Numbered from the stretch's first letter, positions 1 to 9,745 are shown. The stretch: 64,000 nt of DNA from JAZDRH01 sp047470865 (GCF_047470865.1 NZ_JAZDRH010000014.1:15719-79718); one strand, 5' to 3'. Numbers and translations are program-made. Notes: a model not told the origin generated them from the letters alone.

Positions 1-981
1 CTAAATTCAGGGGTTAAGGCAGATGGTATTGAGTTAGGTAAAAGTAATATTTTATTAATTGGGCCTACAGGCTCAGGTAAAACATTACTGGCAGAAACCT
101 TAGCACGTTTACTGAATGTACCTTTCACTATGGCAGATGCTACTACATTAACTGAAGCGGGTTATGTAGGTGAAGATGTTGAGAACATCATTCAGAAACT
201 CTTGCAAAAATGCGACTATGATGTTGAAAAAGCGCAAATGGGCATTGTCTATATTGATGAAATTGACAAAATCTCACGCAAGTCGGATAACCCGTCTATT
301 ACCCGTGATGTTTCAGGTGAAGGCGTACAGCAAGCCTTATTGAAACTCATTGAAGGTACAGTAGCTTCTATTCCGCCTCAAGGTGGTCGTAAGCATCCTC
401 AGCAAGAGTTCTTGCAGGTAGATACGCGCAATATTTTATTTATTTGTGGTGGTGCTTTTGCAGGTCTAGAAAAAGTAATTCAAGATCGTTCAGAAAAAAG
501 TGGAATTGGCTTTAACGCCACTGTTCGCAGTAAAGAAGAAGGTAAAAAGATCGGCGAAGCTTTGCGTGAAGTAGAGCCTAATGATTTAGTTAAATTTGGT
601 TTAATACCTGAATTTATTGGCCGCCTTCCTGTTATTGCAACACTTGATGAATTAGATGAAACCGCTTTAATTCAAATACTGACCGAGCCTAAAAATGCGT
701 TAACTAAGCAATTTGCTAAGCTTTTTGAAATGGAAAAAGTAGAGCTTGAGTTCCGTGATGATGCTTTAACTGCAGTAGCTCGCAAGGCTTTAGAGCGTAA
801 AACCGGTGCTCGTGGACTACGCTCTATCTTAGAAGGTGTGTTGCTGGATACCATGTATGAAATACCTTCACAAACGGATGTTTCAAAAGTGGTGATTGAT
901 GAAAGTGTGATTACTGGCGACTCTCAGCCGCTATTAATTTACACTTCTGAGCCAGAAGCAAAAGCAGCGCCTGATATCTAA
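1..981 (+). CDS. clpX: ATP-dependent Clp protease ATP-binding subunit ClpX (5' truncated by window edge)
   Basis: AAA+ unfoldase that recognises and unfolds substrates and feeds them to ClpP in the cytoplasm. The reading frame is open from base 1, so the N-terminal zinc-binding domain lies outside the window. Visible are Walker A (GPTGSGKT, about 61-84), the pore loop GYVG, Walker B (IDEIDK), the RKH loop (GGRKHPQ) and the IGF loop (SGIGF) that docks on ClpP. The C-terminal AAA+ small domain ends in a short acidic tail. It is followed by a terminator and then lon, the Pseudomonas order. Nothing odd is seen. Confidence 0.97.
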   Translation, partial: LNSGVKADGIELGKSNILLIGPTGSGKTLLAETLARLLNVPFTMADATTLTEAGYVGEDVENIIQKLLQKCDYDVEKAQMGIVYIDEIDKISRKSDNPSITRDVSGEGVQQALLKLIEGTVASIPPQGGRKHPQQEFLQVDTRNILFICGGAFAGLEKVIQDRSEKSGIGFNATVRSKEEGKKIGEALREVEPNDLVKFGLIPEFIGRLPVIATLDELDETALIQILTEPKNALTKQFAKLFEMEKVELEFRDDALTAVARKALERKTGARGLRSILEGVLLDTMYEIPSQTDVSKVVIDESVITGDSQPLLIYTSEPEAKAAPDI

Positions 982-1000
982 GTTGTTGATCTGGATAACA

Positions 1001-1027
1001 AAAGGGCCTTCGGGTCCTTTGTTTTTT
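1001..1027 (+). terminator. Rho-independent terminator after clpX
   Basis: An 8-bp stem AAAGGGCC/GGTCCTTT (one G-U pair) with a TTCG tetraloop is followed by GTTTTTT, 20 bases past the clpX stop. Confidence 0.85.
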
Positions 1028-1114
1028 GATCTAACCCTTGCATTTCACTAAGCGAGTCCGCATCTTAGTTAGCAGATATTAATTTTGTTTTTAAGCGTGC
1101 TGCTGAGTAACTAT

Positions 1115-3508
1115 ATGAATACAACAATTGATTTGCCTTTGTTGCCACTGCGCGATGTCGTGGTGTATCCACACGTAGTAATGCCGTTATTTGTTGGTCG
1201 GCAAAAATCCATTGATGCCCTTGAGGCGGCAATGGCTGGCGAAAAACAAGTGCTTTTATTAGCTCAGAAAAATGCTGCAGATGAAAACCCAAGTGCACAA
1301 GATTTATTTTCGATTGGCACAGTAGCTAACATACTGCAATTGCTAAAACTGCCTGATGGTACTGTTAAGGTCCTTGTTGAGGGGGCTGTGCGTGCTGAAG
1401 CGGTAGGCTTTTATGAAGAAAATAATGTCTGGCAAGCAGAGGCTCAAATTCTTGATGAAAGCGAAATCAGTGAAACTGAAAAACAGGTGCTTAAACGCAC
1501 GCTGTTAGAGCAATTTGAAACCTTTGCCAAAGGCACCAAAAAAGTACCTACAGAAACGCTAAATAGCATCCAAGAAATTGATGATTTTAGTCATTTGATT
1601 GATAGTGTTGCCGCGCAAATGAGCCTGCGTTTAGAACAGAAACAGCAGGTGCTTGAAGCCTTACCTTGGGCTGAGCGTGTCGAGTTAATTTTAGGCTTCC
1701 TTGATACTGAGCTAGATCTTTTGCAAGTTGAGAAGCGCGTTCGTGGGCGTGTGAAAAAGCAAATGGAGAAAAGCCAGCGTGAGTACTACTTGAATGAGCA
1801 AATAAAAGCCATTCAAAAAGAGCTTAACGAGGGGGAAGATGGTCAAAGCGAACTTGATGAATTGACCGCCAAAATTGAACAAGCCGGTATGCCGGCAGAA
1901 GCTTTAAAGAAAGCACAGGCTGAGCTTAAAAAACTTCAACAGATGTCACCTATGTCAGCCGAAGCAACTGTGGTGCGTTCTTATATTGATTGGTTGATCA
2001 ATGTACCTTGGACAGCACAAAGTAAGGTTCGTCATGATTTAGCGCGAGCAGAAGCTATTTTAGATACGGACCATTATGGGCTTGAAGAGGTCAAAGAGCG
2101 CATTTTGGAGTATTTAGCGGTACAAAAACGCGTTAAAAAACTTAAAGGCCCTGTTCTGTGTCTTGTTGGTCCTCCAGGAGTAGGTAAAACCTCGTTAGCT
2201 GAATCTATTGCTAAGGCAACTAATCGTAAATATATTCGTATGGCGCTAGGTGGGGTTCGTGATGAGGCCGAAATTCGTGGTCATCGCCGCACTTATATAG
2301 GTTCAATGCCAGGACGTATTATTCAGCGCTTAAGTAAGATTGGTGTTCGTAATCCACTGTTTTTGTTAGATGAAATTGACAAGATGGGGGCAGATATGCG
2401 CGGCGATCCATCTTCTGCCATGCTAGAAGTGTTGGATCCGGAACAAAATAATGCCTTCAATGATCACTATCTTGAAGTGGACTACGATTTATCTGATGTG
2501 ATGTTCGTCTGTACTGCCAACTCTATGAATATTCCACCAGCCTTACTGGATCGAATGGAGGTTATTCGTTTATCGGGCTATACTGAAGACGAAAAGCTAA
2601 ATATTGCGCAAAAATACCTTATAAGCAAACAAGTTCAGGCTAACGGTCTGAAAGAGGATGAAATAAAAATCACCTCAAGTGCTATTTTGGATATTATTCG
2701 TTATTACACGCGAGAAGCTGGCGTGCGCAATCTGGAGCGAGAAATCGCTAAAATTTGCCGTAAAGCAGTAAAAGAGCACGTTAGTCGCAAAAAAATGACC
2801 TTAACAGTTGATGCGGCTGGACTTGAGCATTATCTTGGGGTTCGTAAATACCACTACGGGCTAGCTGAAGAGCATGATCAGATAGGTCAAGTAACAGGTT
2901 TGGCATGGACTCAAGTAGGAGGAGAACTACTCACTATTGAGTCGGCTGTAATCCCTGGAAAAGGTCAGCTGATTAAGACAGGATCGTTAGGTGATGTCAT
3001 GGTAGAGTCCATGACGGCCGCTCTAACCGTGGTACGCAGCCGGGCTAAGGCATTGGGGATTGAATCTGATTTCCATGAGAAAAAAGATATTCATCTACAT
3101 ATGCCAGAAGGCGCTGTACCTAAAGATGGACCAAGTGCTGGTATTGGTATGTGCACAGCCTTGGTTTCAGCGCTAACTGAAATTCCTGTGCGCGCTGATG
3201 TTGCCATGACAGGTGAAATCACTTTGCGTGGACAAGTGTTAGCCATTGGTGGTTTGAAAGAAAAATTACTCGCAGCGCATCGCGGTGGTATTAAAACTGT
3301 TATCATTCCTGATGAAAATGTGCGTGATTTAAAAGAGATTCCAGCCAATATCAAGGCTGATTTAGAGATTAAGCCAGTAAAATGGATTGACGAAGTCCTA
3401 CAAATTGCGTTGCAATATGCACCAGAGCCTTTGGCAGACTCAACTGAGTTGGTAGCTAAAGACACTATCAAAAACGCAAAATCCACTAAACGGATTAGTA
3501 GGCATTAA
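1115..3508 (+). CDS. lon: ATP-dependent protease Lon
   Basis: Cytoplasmic AAA+ serine protease that degrades misfolded and regulatory proteins. It has an N-terminal LonN substrate domain (about 1-200), a coiled-coil linker, an AAA+ module with Walker A GPPGVGKT and Walker B FLLDEID, and a C-terminal protease domain. The catalytic dyad is Ser674 (PKDGPSAG) and Lys717 (GGLKEKLL). The frame is open from 1085, but the ATG at 1115 gives the family start MNTTIDLPLLPLRDVVVYP and 797 residues, the usual length. The serine-lysine spacing equals that of E. coli Lon. It lies between clpX and hupB, as in Pseudomonas. Confidence 0.97.
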   Translation: MNTTIDLPLLPLRDVVVYPHVVMPLFVGRQKSIDALEAAMAGEKQVLLLAQKNAADENPSAQDLFSIGTVANILQLLKLPDGTVKVLVEGAVRAEAVGFYEENNVWQAEAQILDESEISETEKQVLKRTLLEQFETFAKGTKKVPTETLNSIQEIDDFSHLIDSVAAQMSLRLEQKQQVLEALPWAERVELILGFLDTELDLLQVEKRVRGRVKKQMEKSQREYYLNEQIKAIQKELNEGEDGQSELDELTAKIEQAGMPAEALKKAQAELKKLQQMSPMSAEATVVRSYIDWLINVPWTAQSKVRHDLARAEAILDTDHYGLEEVKERILEYLAVQKRVKKLKGPVLCLVGPPGVGKTSLAESIAKATNRKYIRMALGGVRDEAEIRGHRRTYIGSMPGRIIQRLSKIGVRNPLFLLDEIDKMGADMRGDPSSAMLEVLDPEQNNAFNDHYLEVDYDLSDVMFVCTANSMNIPPALLDRMEVIRLSGYTEDEKLNIAQKYLISKQVQANGLKEDEIKITSSAILDIIRYYTREAGVRNLEREIAKICRKAVKEHVSRKKMTLTVDAAGLEHYLGVRKYHYGLAEEHDQIGQVTGLAWTQVGGELLTIESAVIPGKGQLIKTGSLGDVMVESMTAALTVVRSRAKALGIESDFHEKKDIHLHMPEGAVPKDGPSAGIGMCTALVSALTEIPVRADVAMTGEITLRGQVLAIGGLKEKLLAAHRGGIKTVIIPDENVRDLKEIPANIKADLEIKPVKWIDEVLQIALQYAPEPLADSTELVAKDTIKNAKSTKRISRH

Positions 3509-3521
3509 TTTAAAGGGTTTG

Positions 3522-3551
3522 TTGACAACAAATTGATTGCCTTGCTATAAA
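3522..3551 (+). promoter_or_regulatory. Sigma70 promoter of hupB
   Basis: A perfect -35 TTGACA (3522-3527) and a -10 TATAAA (3546-3551) are separated by 18 bases. They lie about 85 bases before the hupB start, giving a leader of roughly 80 nt. This near-consensus promoter suits an abundant nucleoid protein. Confidence 0.8.
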
Positions 3552-3636
3552 GCACGCCAATGAGTTTGTGGTCACGAAAAACAAACGCTTTGTTTGCACC
3601 AATTTTGAATTTTAATAGAGAGTAAGGGGACTTTAA

Positions 3637-3909
3637 GTGAACAAGTCTGAATTGATTGATGCCGTTGCAGCTTCTGCTGACATTCCTAAAGCTGTAGCTG
3701 GCCGTGCGCTAGACGCAGTAATTGAGTCCATCACTGGTGCTCTAAAAGAAGGCGACTCAGTAGTATTGGTTGGCTTTGGTACTTTCTCTGTAAAAGAGCG
3801 TGCAGCACGTACGGGTCGTAACCCACAAACTGGTGCAGAAATCCAAATTGCTGCAGCCAATGTTCCTGGCTTTAAAGCAGGTAAAGCATTGAAAGATGCC
3901 GTTAACTAA
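3637..3909 (+). CDS. hupB: DNA-binding protein HU-beta
   Basis: A 90-residue histone-like nucleoid protein that bends DNA as a dimer. It starts with GTG at 3637, preceded by a strong AAGGGGA ribosome site six bases upstream. It shows the whole HU fold: MNKSELIDAVA helix start, GFGTFSVKERAARTGRNPQTG across the saddle and DNA arm, and the C-terminal helix PGFKAGKALKDAV. It has its own near-consensus promoter downstream of lon and a strong terminator downstream. The lon-hupB-ppiD order is the usual one. Confidence 0.97.
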   Translation: MNKSELIDAVAASADIPKAVAGRALDAVIESITGALKEGDSVVLVGFGTFSVKERAARTGRNPQTGAEIQIAAANVPGFKAGKALKDAVN

Positions 3910-3972
3910 TTAAAGTTAACACTAAGAAACGAGAGCAACGCGCTCAGGGGTATTTGCCCACGTTTCAATGAC

Positions 3973-4004
3973 AGAAGGGCGCATCTATGATGCGCCTTTC
4001 TTTT
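3973..4004 (+). terminator. Terminator after hupB
   Basis: A 13-bp stem AGAAGGGCGCATC/GATGCGCCTTTCT (one G-U pair) with a three-base loop runs into TTTT. It sits about 65 bases after the hupB stop. Confidence 0.85.
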
Positions 4005-4056
4005 ATGGACTTTATTCATTGATGCAGAGTCAGTTGCGACTTACTTCGGGGGATGC

Positions 4057-5928
4057 ATGCTGCAAGATATTAGAGACAACGCGACGGGTTGGATCTCAAA
4101 GACAATTATTGGTGTCATTATCGTACTGTTTGCGTTGACAGGTTTTGAAGCTATTTTCCAGTCAGCAAGTACTAGCAACTTAGCAGCAAAAGTAAACGGT
4201 GAAGAAATTTCGCGTAACGAGCTGCAGCAAGCAATGGATAGACAGCGTCGCCAAATGGCACAGCAATATGGCGATCAGATAGATATTGCTAATATTGATG
4301 ACAAGATTATTCGTCAGGCAGCGTTAGAAACGCTAATTGCTCAACGATTGCTTGCACAAGCAACAGCTAATGCTGGCTTTGCTGTCTCGCAAGAAATTGT
4401 GAATGCCCATATTATTGCAACACCCAATTTTCAGATTGATGGAAAGTATAACCAAGATCTTTACATTCAGCTTGTTTCTCAGGCCGGATATACACCAGCT
4501 CAATACCAGAAACTATTAGCTTCAGATCTCGTTGAGAGTCAGTTAAAAGCAGCAATATCAGGCGCTACCTTTATTACAGATGCGCAAATTAAAACCTTAT
4601 TGCGACTCAATGAGCAAACGCGTGATTTTGCTTTTGCTATTGTGCCGCAAGTGAAAACGGTAACTGTGACAGAGGCAGAGATTGCAGACTACTATCAGGC
4701 CAACACATCGGATTTCATGAGTCCAGAGCAGGCTGTTGTAGAGTATGTCCAGCTAAATAAAAGCCAATTCGCTAATACTGTAAAAGTGACGGATGAACAG
4801 CTACAAGCTCAGTATGCCAAAGAAATTGCCAACTTAGCTGAACAACGTCGTGCAGCGCATATCTTGATTGAAGTAAATGACACCGTTGATGATGCAACAG
4901 CTAAAGCAAAAGCCTTAGATCTAGAGAAGCGTATTGCTGCTGGCGAAGATTTTACGGCATTAGCAAAGGCAAATTCAGATGATTTAGGTTCTTCATTGGA
5001 AGGTGGTGATCTAGGTTATGCTGGACCTGGTGTGTATGATGCTGCTTTTGAAAAAGCGTTGTTTGCATTAAAAGAAGGTGAAGTTTCTAAGCCAGTACGT
5101 GGTGACTATGGCTGGCATATCATTAAGTTGACTGATATTAGCACGCCAGAGGTGCCAAGCTTTGAATCACTAAAGGCGAAGATGACCGCAGAAGTTTCAG
5201 CACAGCAAGTTGAGCAAAAATTTGTTGAGCAAAGCAAGTTGTTGGCTGAAAAAGCCTATGAGTCATCGGGTGACTTACAGCAATTGGCACAAGAGTTAGA
5301 ACTAACAGTTGAAGTCTCGGAGCCTGTTTCTCGTCAAGGTTTAGTAGAAGGTGTTTTTGCGAATAAGAAAGTACAACAGGCTGTATTTAGCGAGGAAGTA
5401 CTTGAAAATGGAATGAATAGCGACCTTATCGAACTTGATCCTGAAACTGTGCTTGTGTTACGTGTTAAACAACATATTCAATCTAAGCAGCTTGAGCTTG
5501 CAGAAGTAGCCGAAAATATTAAGCAAAAGCTTATGTTTGAAAAAGGCACTGAACAAGCCAAAGAGCAAGGTGCTAAATTAATTACTCAGCTCAAAGAAGG
5601 TCAAGCAGCAGATTTATCTTGGACTGAAAAACCCGCTGCAGGTCGAGGAGAGAGCTCAGTTGATCCAAAAGTTGTGCAAGCTCTGTTTCGCATGCCAAAA
5701 CCTATAGAAGGTAAGGCTAGTTATCATGGTCTAAGTTTAGCTAATGGTGACTTTGCTATTATTCGTTTAAGCAAGGTCAATGAAAGTGATACTGAGCTTT
5801 CTGCTGAAGAATTATCTATGGCCAGAAAAATATTAGGCTCACGTGCAGCAGAGACTGCATTTACAACTTACCTTGAGCAATTACGGGCTGATGCAAAAAT
5901 TGAAATTTTTGACGAAGACGATGCTTAA
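4057..5928 (+). CDS. ppiD: Peptidyl-prolyl cis-trans isomerase PpiD (SurA/PpiD chaperone)
   Basis: Inner-membrane-anchored periplasmic chaperone acting on proteins emerging from SecYEG. It has 623 residues: a short cytoplasmic N-terminus, one membrane anchor at about residues 13-35 (WISKTIIGVIIVLFALTG), a SurA-N-like chaperone domain, and one parvulin domain at about 265-360 (RAAHILIE ... GGDLGYAG ... YGWHIIKL). The C-terminal region is long and charged, as usual. The ATG at 4057 follows CGGGGGA at suitable spacing. It is followed by its own terminator. Confidence 0.95.
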   Translation: MLQDIRDNATGWISKTIIGVIIVLFALTGFEAIFQSASTSNLAAKVNGEEISRNELQQAMDRQRRQMAQQYGDQIDIANIDDKIIRQAALETLIAQRLLAQATANAGFAVSQEIVNAHIIATPNFQIDGKYNQDLYIQLVSQAGYTPAQYQKLLASDLVESQLKAAISGATFITDAQIKTLLRLNEQTRDFAFAIVPQVKTVTVTEAEIADYYQANTSDFMSPEQAVVEYVQLNKSQFANTVKVTDEQLQAQYAKEIANLAEQRRAAHILIEVNDTVDDATAKAKALDLEKRIAAGEDFTALAKANSDDLGSSLEGGDLGYAGPGVYDAAFEKALFALKEGEVSKPVRGDYGWHIIKLTDISTPEVPSFESLKAKMTAEVSAQQVEQKFVEQSKLLAEKAYESSGDLQQLAQELELTVEVSEPVSRQGLVEGVFANKKVQQAVFSEEVLENGMNSDLIELDPETVLVLRVKQHIQSKQLELAEVAENIKQKLMFEKGTEQAKEQGAKLITQLKEGQAADLSWTEKPAAGRGESSVDPKVVQALFRMPKPIEGKASYHGLSLANGDFAIIRLSKVNESDTELSAEELSMARKILGSRAAETAFTTYLEQLRADAKIEIFDEDDA

Positions 5929-5940
5929 CGCCTAATGCTA

Positions 5941-5970
5941 AAAACCCTTGCACAAATGCAAGGGTTTTTT
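5941..5970 (+). terminator. Terminator after ppiD
   Basis: A stem AAAACCCTTGCA/TGCAAGGGTTTT with loop CAAA is followed by further T residues, 13 bases after the ppiD stop. Confidence 0.9.
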
Positions 5971-6008
5971 TATACCTGTAATTTTTGTTTAGAGAATATA
6001 AGTAGCGC

Positions 6009-7337
6009 TTAACGCTTTAATTCATCAGCAATAGCAAATGCTAGCTCCAGCGCTTGATCAGCGTTTAAACGTGGGTCGCAATGTGTATGGTAGCGATCAG
6101 CTAAGTTATCTTCACTAATTAGCTTAGTACCACCAATGCACTCAGTAACGTTTTGTCCTGTCATTTCTATATGCACACCGCCTGCATAAGTACCTTCTGC
6201 ACGATGAATTGCAAAAAAGCTTCTTACCTCATGCATGATGCTGGCAAAGTCGCGCGTTTTGTAGCCATTAGAAGATTTGATGGTATTGCCATGCATAGGA
6301 TCTGTACTCCAAAGTACATTGCGACCTTCATCTTTCACTCTACGCAACAATTGTGGTAGGTGTTTATCTACGTTGGCCGCGCCCATGCGTACTATTAGAT
6401 TCAAGCGTCCAGGGTCATTATTAGGGTTGAGTACATCAATTAATTGAATAAGCTCATCAAGCTGCATGCTTGGCCCAACCTTCACGCCAATGGGGTTGTA
6501 CACACCGCGTAGAAATTCTACATGTGCCCCATCAAGTTGCCGAGTACGATCACCAATCCAAAGCATATGAGCACTACAGGCATAATAATCGCCAGTGAGG
6601 CTATCACGGCGAGTTAGAGCTTCTTCGTAGTTCAAGAGCAGCGCTTCATGGGCGGTGAACACATCAGCTTCACGCAGTTGAGGCGCGTTACCTAAGCCAC
6701 ATGCACGAATAAAGGCTAAAGACTGTTCAATACGCTCAGATAACTCACCATATTTTGCACTAAGCTGAGCGTTTTCAATAAAATCTAGATTCCAGCGATG
6801 CAATTGCTGTAAATCAGCAAAACCACCGCTAGCAAAGGCACGTAATAGATTTAAAGAAGCCGTAGATTGGTGGTAAGCCTGTAATAAACGTGAAGGATCT
6901 GCTCTGCGTGCTTGTTGCGTAAACTCAATAGCGTTGACAATATCACCGCGATAGGCAGGTAAAGTGATGCCATTAATGGTTTCGTTATCACTTGAGCGAG
7001 GTTTAGCAAACTGTCCTGCCATGCGTCCTACTTTGACAATAGGGCAGCCAGCAGCAAAAGTCATTACCACAGCCATTTGTAGTAAGACTTTAAAGGTATC
7101 GCGAATTTTTCCCGCAGAAAACTCTGCAAAGCTTTCAGCGCAATCACCGCCTTGTAATAAAAAAGCTCTGCCTTGGGTTACCTCAGCAAAGGCATGGCGT
7201 AACTGGCGAGCCTCACCTGCAAAGACTAAAGGTGGAAAGCTAGCTATTTGCTGCTCTACTTGGGCAAGCGCTACTTGGTCTAAATAAGTAGGTTGTTGCT
7301 GTATTGGAAAACTACGCCAGCTATTAGGGCTCCACAT
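6009..7337 (-). CDS. 3-deoxy-7-phosphoheptulonate synthase, class II (plant type)
   Basis: First enzyme of the shikimate pathway, condensing phosphoenolpyruvate and erythrose-4-phosphate. The 442-residue protein starts WSPNSWRSFPIQQQPTY, as class II enzymes do. It carries LLQGGDCAESF (metal-binding Cys and phosphate region), KVGRMAGQFAKPRS, the GDTIN-region homologue, WIGDRTRQLDGAHVEF, GVKVGPSM and STDPMHGNT, all typical of the class II family. The end GGVHIEMTGQNVTEC matches the TIM-barrel tail. It is convergent with ppiD and divergent from the SpeE-like gene. In Pseudomonas this gene is not beside ppiD, so the junction is lineage-specific. Confidence 0.93.
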   Translation of the reverse strand: MWSPNSWRSFPIQQQPTYLDQVALAQVEQQIASFPPLVFAGEARQLRHAFAEVTQGRAFLLQGGDCAESFAEFSAGKIRDTFKVLLQMAVVMTFAAGCPIVKVGRMAGQFAKPRSSDNETINGITLPAYRGDIVNAIEFTQQARRADPSRLLQAYHQSTASLNLLRAFASGGFADLQQLHRWNLDFIENAQLSAKYGELSERIEQSLAFIRACGLGNAPQLREADVFTAHEALLLNYEEALTRRDSLTGDYYACSAHMLWIGDRTRQLDGAHVEFLRGVYNPIGVKVGPSMQLDELIQLIDVLNPNNDPGRLNLIVRMGAANVDKHLPQLLRRVKDEGRNVLWSTDPMHGNTIKSSNGYKTRDFASIMHEVRSFFAIHRAEGTYAGGVHIEMTGQNVTECIGGTKLISEDNLADRYHTHCDPRLNADQALELAFAIADELKR

Positions 7338-7444
7338 GCCAAACTCTCTATCGTCCAGATCTGTATAAAAAAGCTATCCTAACAGCAAATTAGTGTTAAC
7401 TTATTGCTTGTTTTATAACTTTTGTCTATTTCTTTAGGTTGGCA

Positions 7445-8224
7445 TTGATTGTCGTGCAAAATCCCTCTCAAGAACATCTTATTATTGAAAAAAATGATAG
7501 CTATGGGCGTATTCGTGTTGTGGAGCAAGGGGCTTATCGTTACCTTGAGTTTGGTGATGAAGTAGAGCAAAGCTGTTATTTGAAAAAACATCCAACTTGG
7601 CTCGAGTACGACTATACGCGCGCTATGTTATTAGGCGCGTTGAATGCCCAGCAGCCAGCTTCTGCGCTTTTTCTGGGTTTAGGTGCTGGTAGCTTAACAA
7701 ATGCGTGCTTAAGTGCTTTACCGCTGGAAAAGGCTCAGGTGGTTGAGTTACGCCAGTTAGTGCTTGAGTTAGCTCAGGAGTATATGGACTTTACGCCAGA
7801 TCAACGGGTTGAAATTATTATTGGTGATGCGCTTGAGCAATTACCAAAGTTAACTAATACTGATCTGATTTTTATGGATTTGTATACCGATACTGGGCCT
7901 TCGGCAGCGCATTTAGCCAAGCGATTTTTACAAAGTTGCCAAGCCAAGCTGAATGAAGGCGGCTGGTTGATTATCAACCAATGGGGCCTGCCTAACGGTG
8001 AGCCTTTAGGTATCGAGTTATTTAATGAGGTATTTGCAGGACACTTTTGGCAGTGTCCTTTACAGGAAGGAAATGTGGTGCTTTGGGTGCCAGCGCGGCA
8101 AACGCAGCATTTAGATTTAAAAGCACTATCAGATAAAATAGAATATATACAGGCAGAGTTAGGCTTTACTTTAGATTATTTGCTAGAGCAGGTTATTTCA
8201 CCCAAAAACCAACCTTCAAAATAA
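7445..8224 (+). CDS. Spermidine synthase-like (SpeE-fold) methyltransferase-type protein
   Basis: A protein of about 259 residues with the polyamine aminopropyltransferase Rossmann fold: ALFLGLGAGSL (SAM/dcSAM glycine loop), VVELRQLVLELAQEYM after strand 2, IIGDALEQL and LIFMDLYTDTGPS. The N-terminal beta domain of true SpeE is short. Homologues are usually annotated spermidine synthase-like or fused-methyltransferase, so the substrate is unknown. No ATG is available near the start. TTG at 7439 lies directly on AGG, while TTG at 7445 is about six bases from TTTAGG and is preferred. GTG at 7454 is also possible. Confidence 0.75.
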   Translation: MIVVQNPSQEHLIIEKNDSYGRIRVVEQGAYRYLEFGDEVEQSCYLKKHPTWLEYDYTRAMLLGALNAQQPASALFLGLGAGSLTNACLSALPLEKAQVVELRQLVLELAQEYMDFTPDQRVEIIIGDALEQLPKLTNTDLIFMDLYTDTGPSAAHLAKRFLQSCQAKLNEGGWLIINQWGLPNGEPLGIELFNEVFAGHFWQCPLQEGNVVLWVPARQTQHLDLKALSDKIEYIQAELGFTLDYLLEQVISPKNQPSK

Positions 8225-8227
8225 AAG

Positions 8228-8256
8228 CCCCAAAAAGTTAGTCCAACTTTTTGGGG
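8228..8256. terminator. Hairpin between convergent SpeE-like gene and sodC
   Basis: A perfect 12-bp stem CCCCAAAAAGTT/AACTTTTTGGGG with loop AGTCC lies between two convergent genes. It lacks a strong T tract on either side, so it is probably a bidirectional terminator of moderate strength. Confidence 0.65.
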
Positions 8257-8284
8257 TAGTTCATATTAGGTGCTGGTGCTTGGA

Positions 8285-8815
8285 TTATTGGATAACACCG
8301 CAGGCCATACGAGCTCCACCACCGCCTAAGGCTTCAGGTTGATCAGAGAAGTTATCTCCGCCTGCATGTACCATAATGGCTTTGCCTTTTAATTGCTCAA
8401 TAGATTTAAGGCGAGGCGCTAGTACAGGGTAGTTGGCGACACCTTGCTGATTAACAACCAAGCTAGGTAGGTCGCCTAAGTGACCTTTGCTGTCAAATGG
8501 GCCTAAATGCACGCCTGTATTTTCAGGATCAAAATGCCCGCCTGCTTTTAAAGCAGCGACAGCTTTACCTTCTTTTTCATCAGGATCGCATGAACCATTC
8601 GCATGGATATGAAAACCGTGCACACCGTTTGCAGGTAAACCTTTTAAATTCGGTGTGAACAGTAAGCCAAACTCGGTTTCGCTGATGGTAATACTGCCAA
8701 GGCTTTGTCCAGCACCTGTGGCCAGTGCTTCATTAATGCTAACAGTTGTCTCAGCAGCATAGGCATTGCCCATGGCAAACAAACTAATAAGGCATAACGC
8801 TTTTAACTTCATCAT
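8285..8815 (-). CDS. sodC: Periplasmic Cu/Zn superoxide dismutase
   Basis: Disproportionates superoxide in the periplasm. A signal peptide MKLKALCLISLFAMGNAYA is cleaved before AETTV. The metal ligands are present: HGFHIHANGSCDP (two Cu His, first disulfide Cys), GGHFDPENTGVHLGPF (bridging and Zn His), GHLGDLP (Zn Asp) and MVHAGGDNFSD (Cu His). GGGGARMACGVI supplies the second Cys. The frame extends to 8902 but that extension would bury the signal peptide, so one of the tandem ATGs at 8815/8812 is chosen. The length of about 175 residues fits the family. Confidence 0.95.
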   Translation of the reverse strand: MMKLKALCLISLFAMGNAYAAETTVSINEALATGAGQSLGSITISETEFGLLFTPNLKGLPANGVHGFHIHANGSCDPDEKEGKAVAALKAGGHFDPENTGVHLGPFDSKGHLGDLPSLVVNQQGVANYPVLAPRLKSIEQLKGKAIMVHAGGDNFSDQPEALGGGGARMACGVIQ

Positions 8816-8902
8816 TAAAGTCCCACTGTTGAGTAAAACGCTATGCTCAAACGAGATTTGGAAAAAAGCAATGCCTATAATAAAACAACATGAACTGGGC
8901 AA

Positions 8903-9592
8903 CTATCCAAAATGTTTCTTATCCAGCTCAATCGCTTGATCTAGGCGTTGTAATAATTCATGGCGCGTTTTTAGCTTAGTCTCATGATGAGCGCGCATAT
9001 TCAGCTGTTTACATTGCTTAGCGACTGTAATCGCTGTTTCTGCTAGCGCTTCAGGCGCCACTACTAGGTCAAGAAAGCCAGCGCTAATAGCGGCTACAGG
9101 ACTAAACATTTCAGCATTATTTACCGCTCGCTGGAAGGCTGGCTTGGTTAAACGATCTTTGGCTAATTCAATGCCTGCATAATGCATAGCCATACCAATT
9201 TGGACTTCATTTAGACCAATTTTAAAATCACCTTCGATACCAATGCGATAATCAGTTGCCAGTAGCAAAAAGGCACCTTTTGCAATGGCATGACCAGAGC
9301 AGGCGGCAATAACAGGATAAGGGTGGGCTAATAAGCGACGGGTTAAGGCGCTACCTTGACTGACTAAATTAAGTGCATTTTCAGGGCCTGACATCATCAC
9401 TTTCAAATCATAACCGCCAGATAGAATACCAGCTTGGCCTGTAATAATAACAACCGCTTTGTCTATTTCTGCTTGGTCAAGGTGAAGGTGGAATTGTTTA
9501 ATCAGTTCAGGTGAAATGGCGTTCACTTTGCCATTATTGAGCGTTAAAGTGGCAATACCATCAGTTAATTGATAAGAAATTAAGTCAGTCAT
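8903..9592 (-). CDS. Enoyl-CoA hydratase/isomerase (crotonase) family protein
   Basis: A 229-residue crotonase-fold protein with N-terminal strands (TDGIATLTLNNGKVNAI), the oxyanion-hole region AGILSGGYDLKVM, and KGAFLLLATDYRIGIEGDFKIGLNEVQIGM. It may act on an acyl-CoA in fatty-acid breakdown, but the substrate cannot be read from the sequence. The frame opens at 9640. The ATG at 9592 has AAGGAT seven bases upstream and matches the family start, so it is used. It is a separate gene from the second crotonase at 46993. Confidence 0.88.
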   Translation of the reverse strand: MTDLISYQLTDGIATLTLNNGKVNAISPELIKQFHLHLDQAEIDKAVVIITGQAGILSGGYDLKVMMSGPENALNLVSQGSALTRRLLAHPYPVIAACSGHAIAKGAFLLLATDYRIGIEGDFKIGLNEVQIGMAMHYAGIELAKDRLTKPAFQRAVNNAEMFSPVAAISAGFLDLVVAPEALAETAITVAKQCKQLNMRAHHETKLKTRHELLQRLDQAIELDKKHFG

Positions 9593-9745
9593 CTTGCTAT
9601 CCTTATTGTTTGATGAATGAAACATACCTAGGCAAAGCATGGAGGTAAAGCGTTAAAGCTGACTTTAAAGTCACACTTTATGCAATTCTATAGCCTAAAA
9701 CTGCACATTAAGGGACAATAACGACTTGCTTTGGAGTAATCTTAT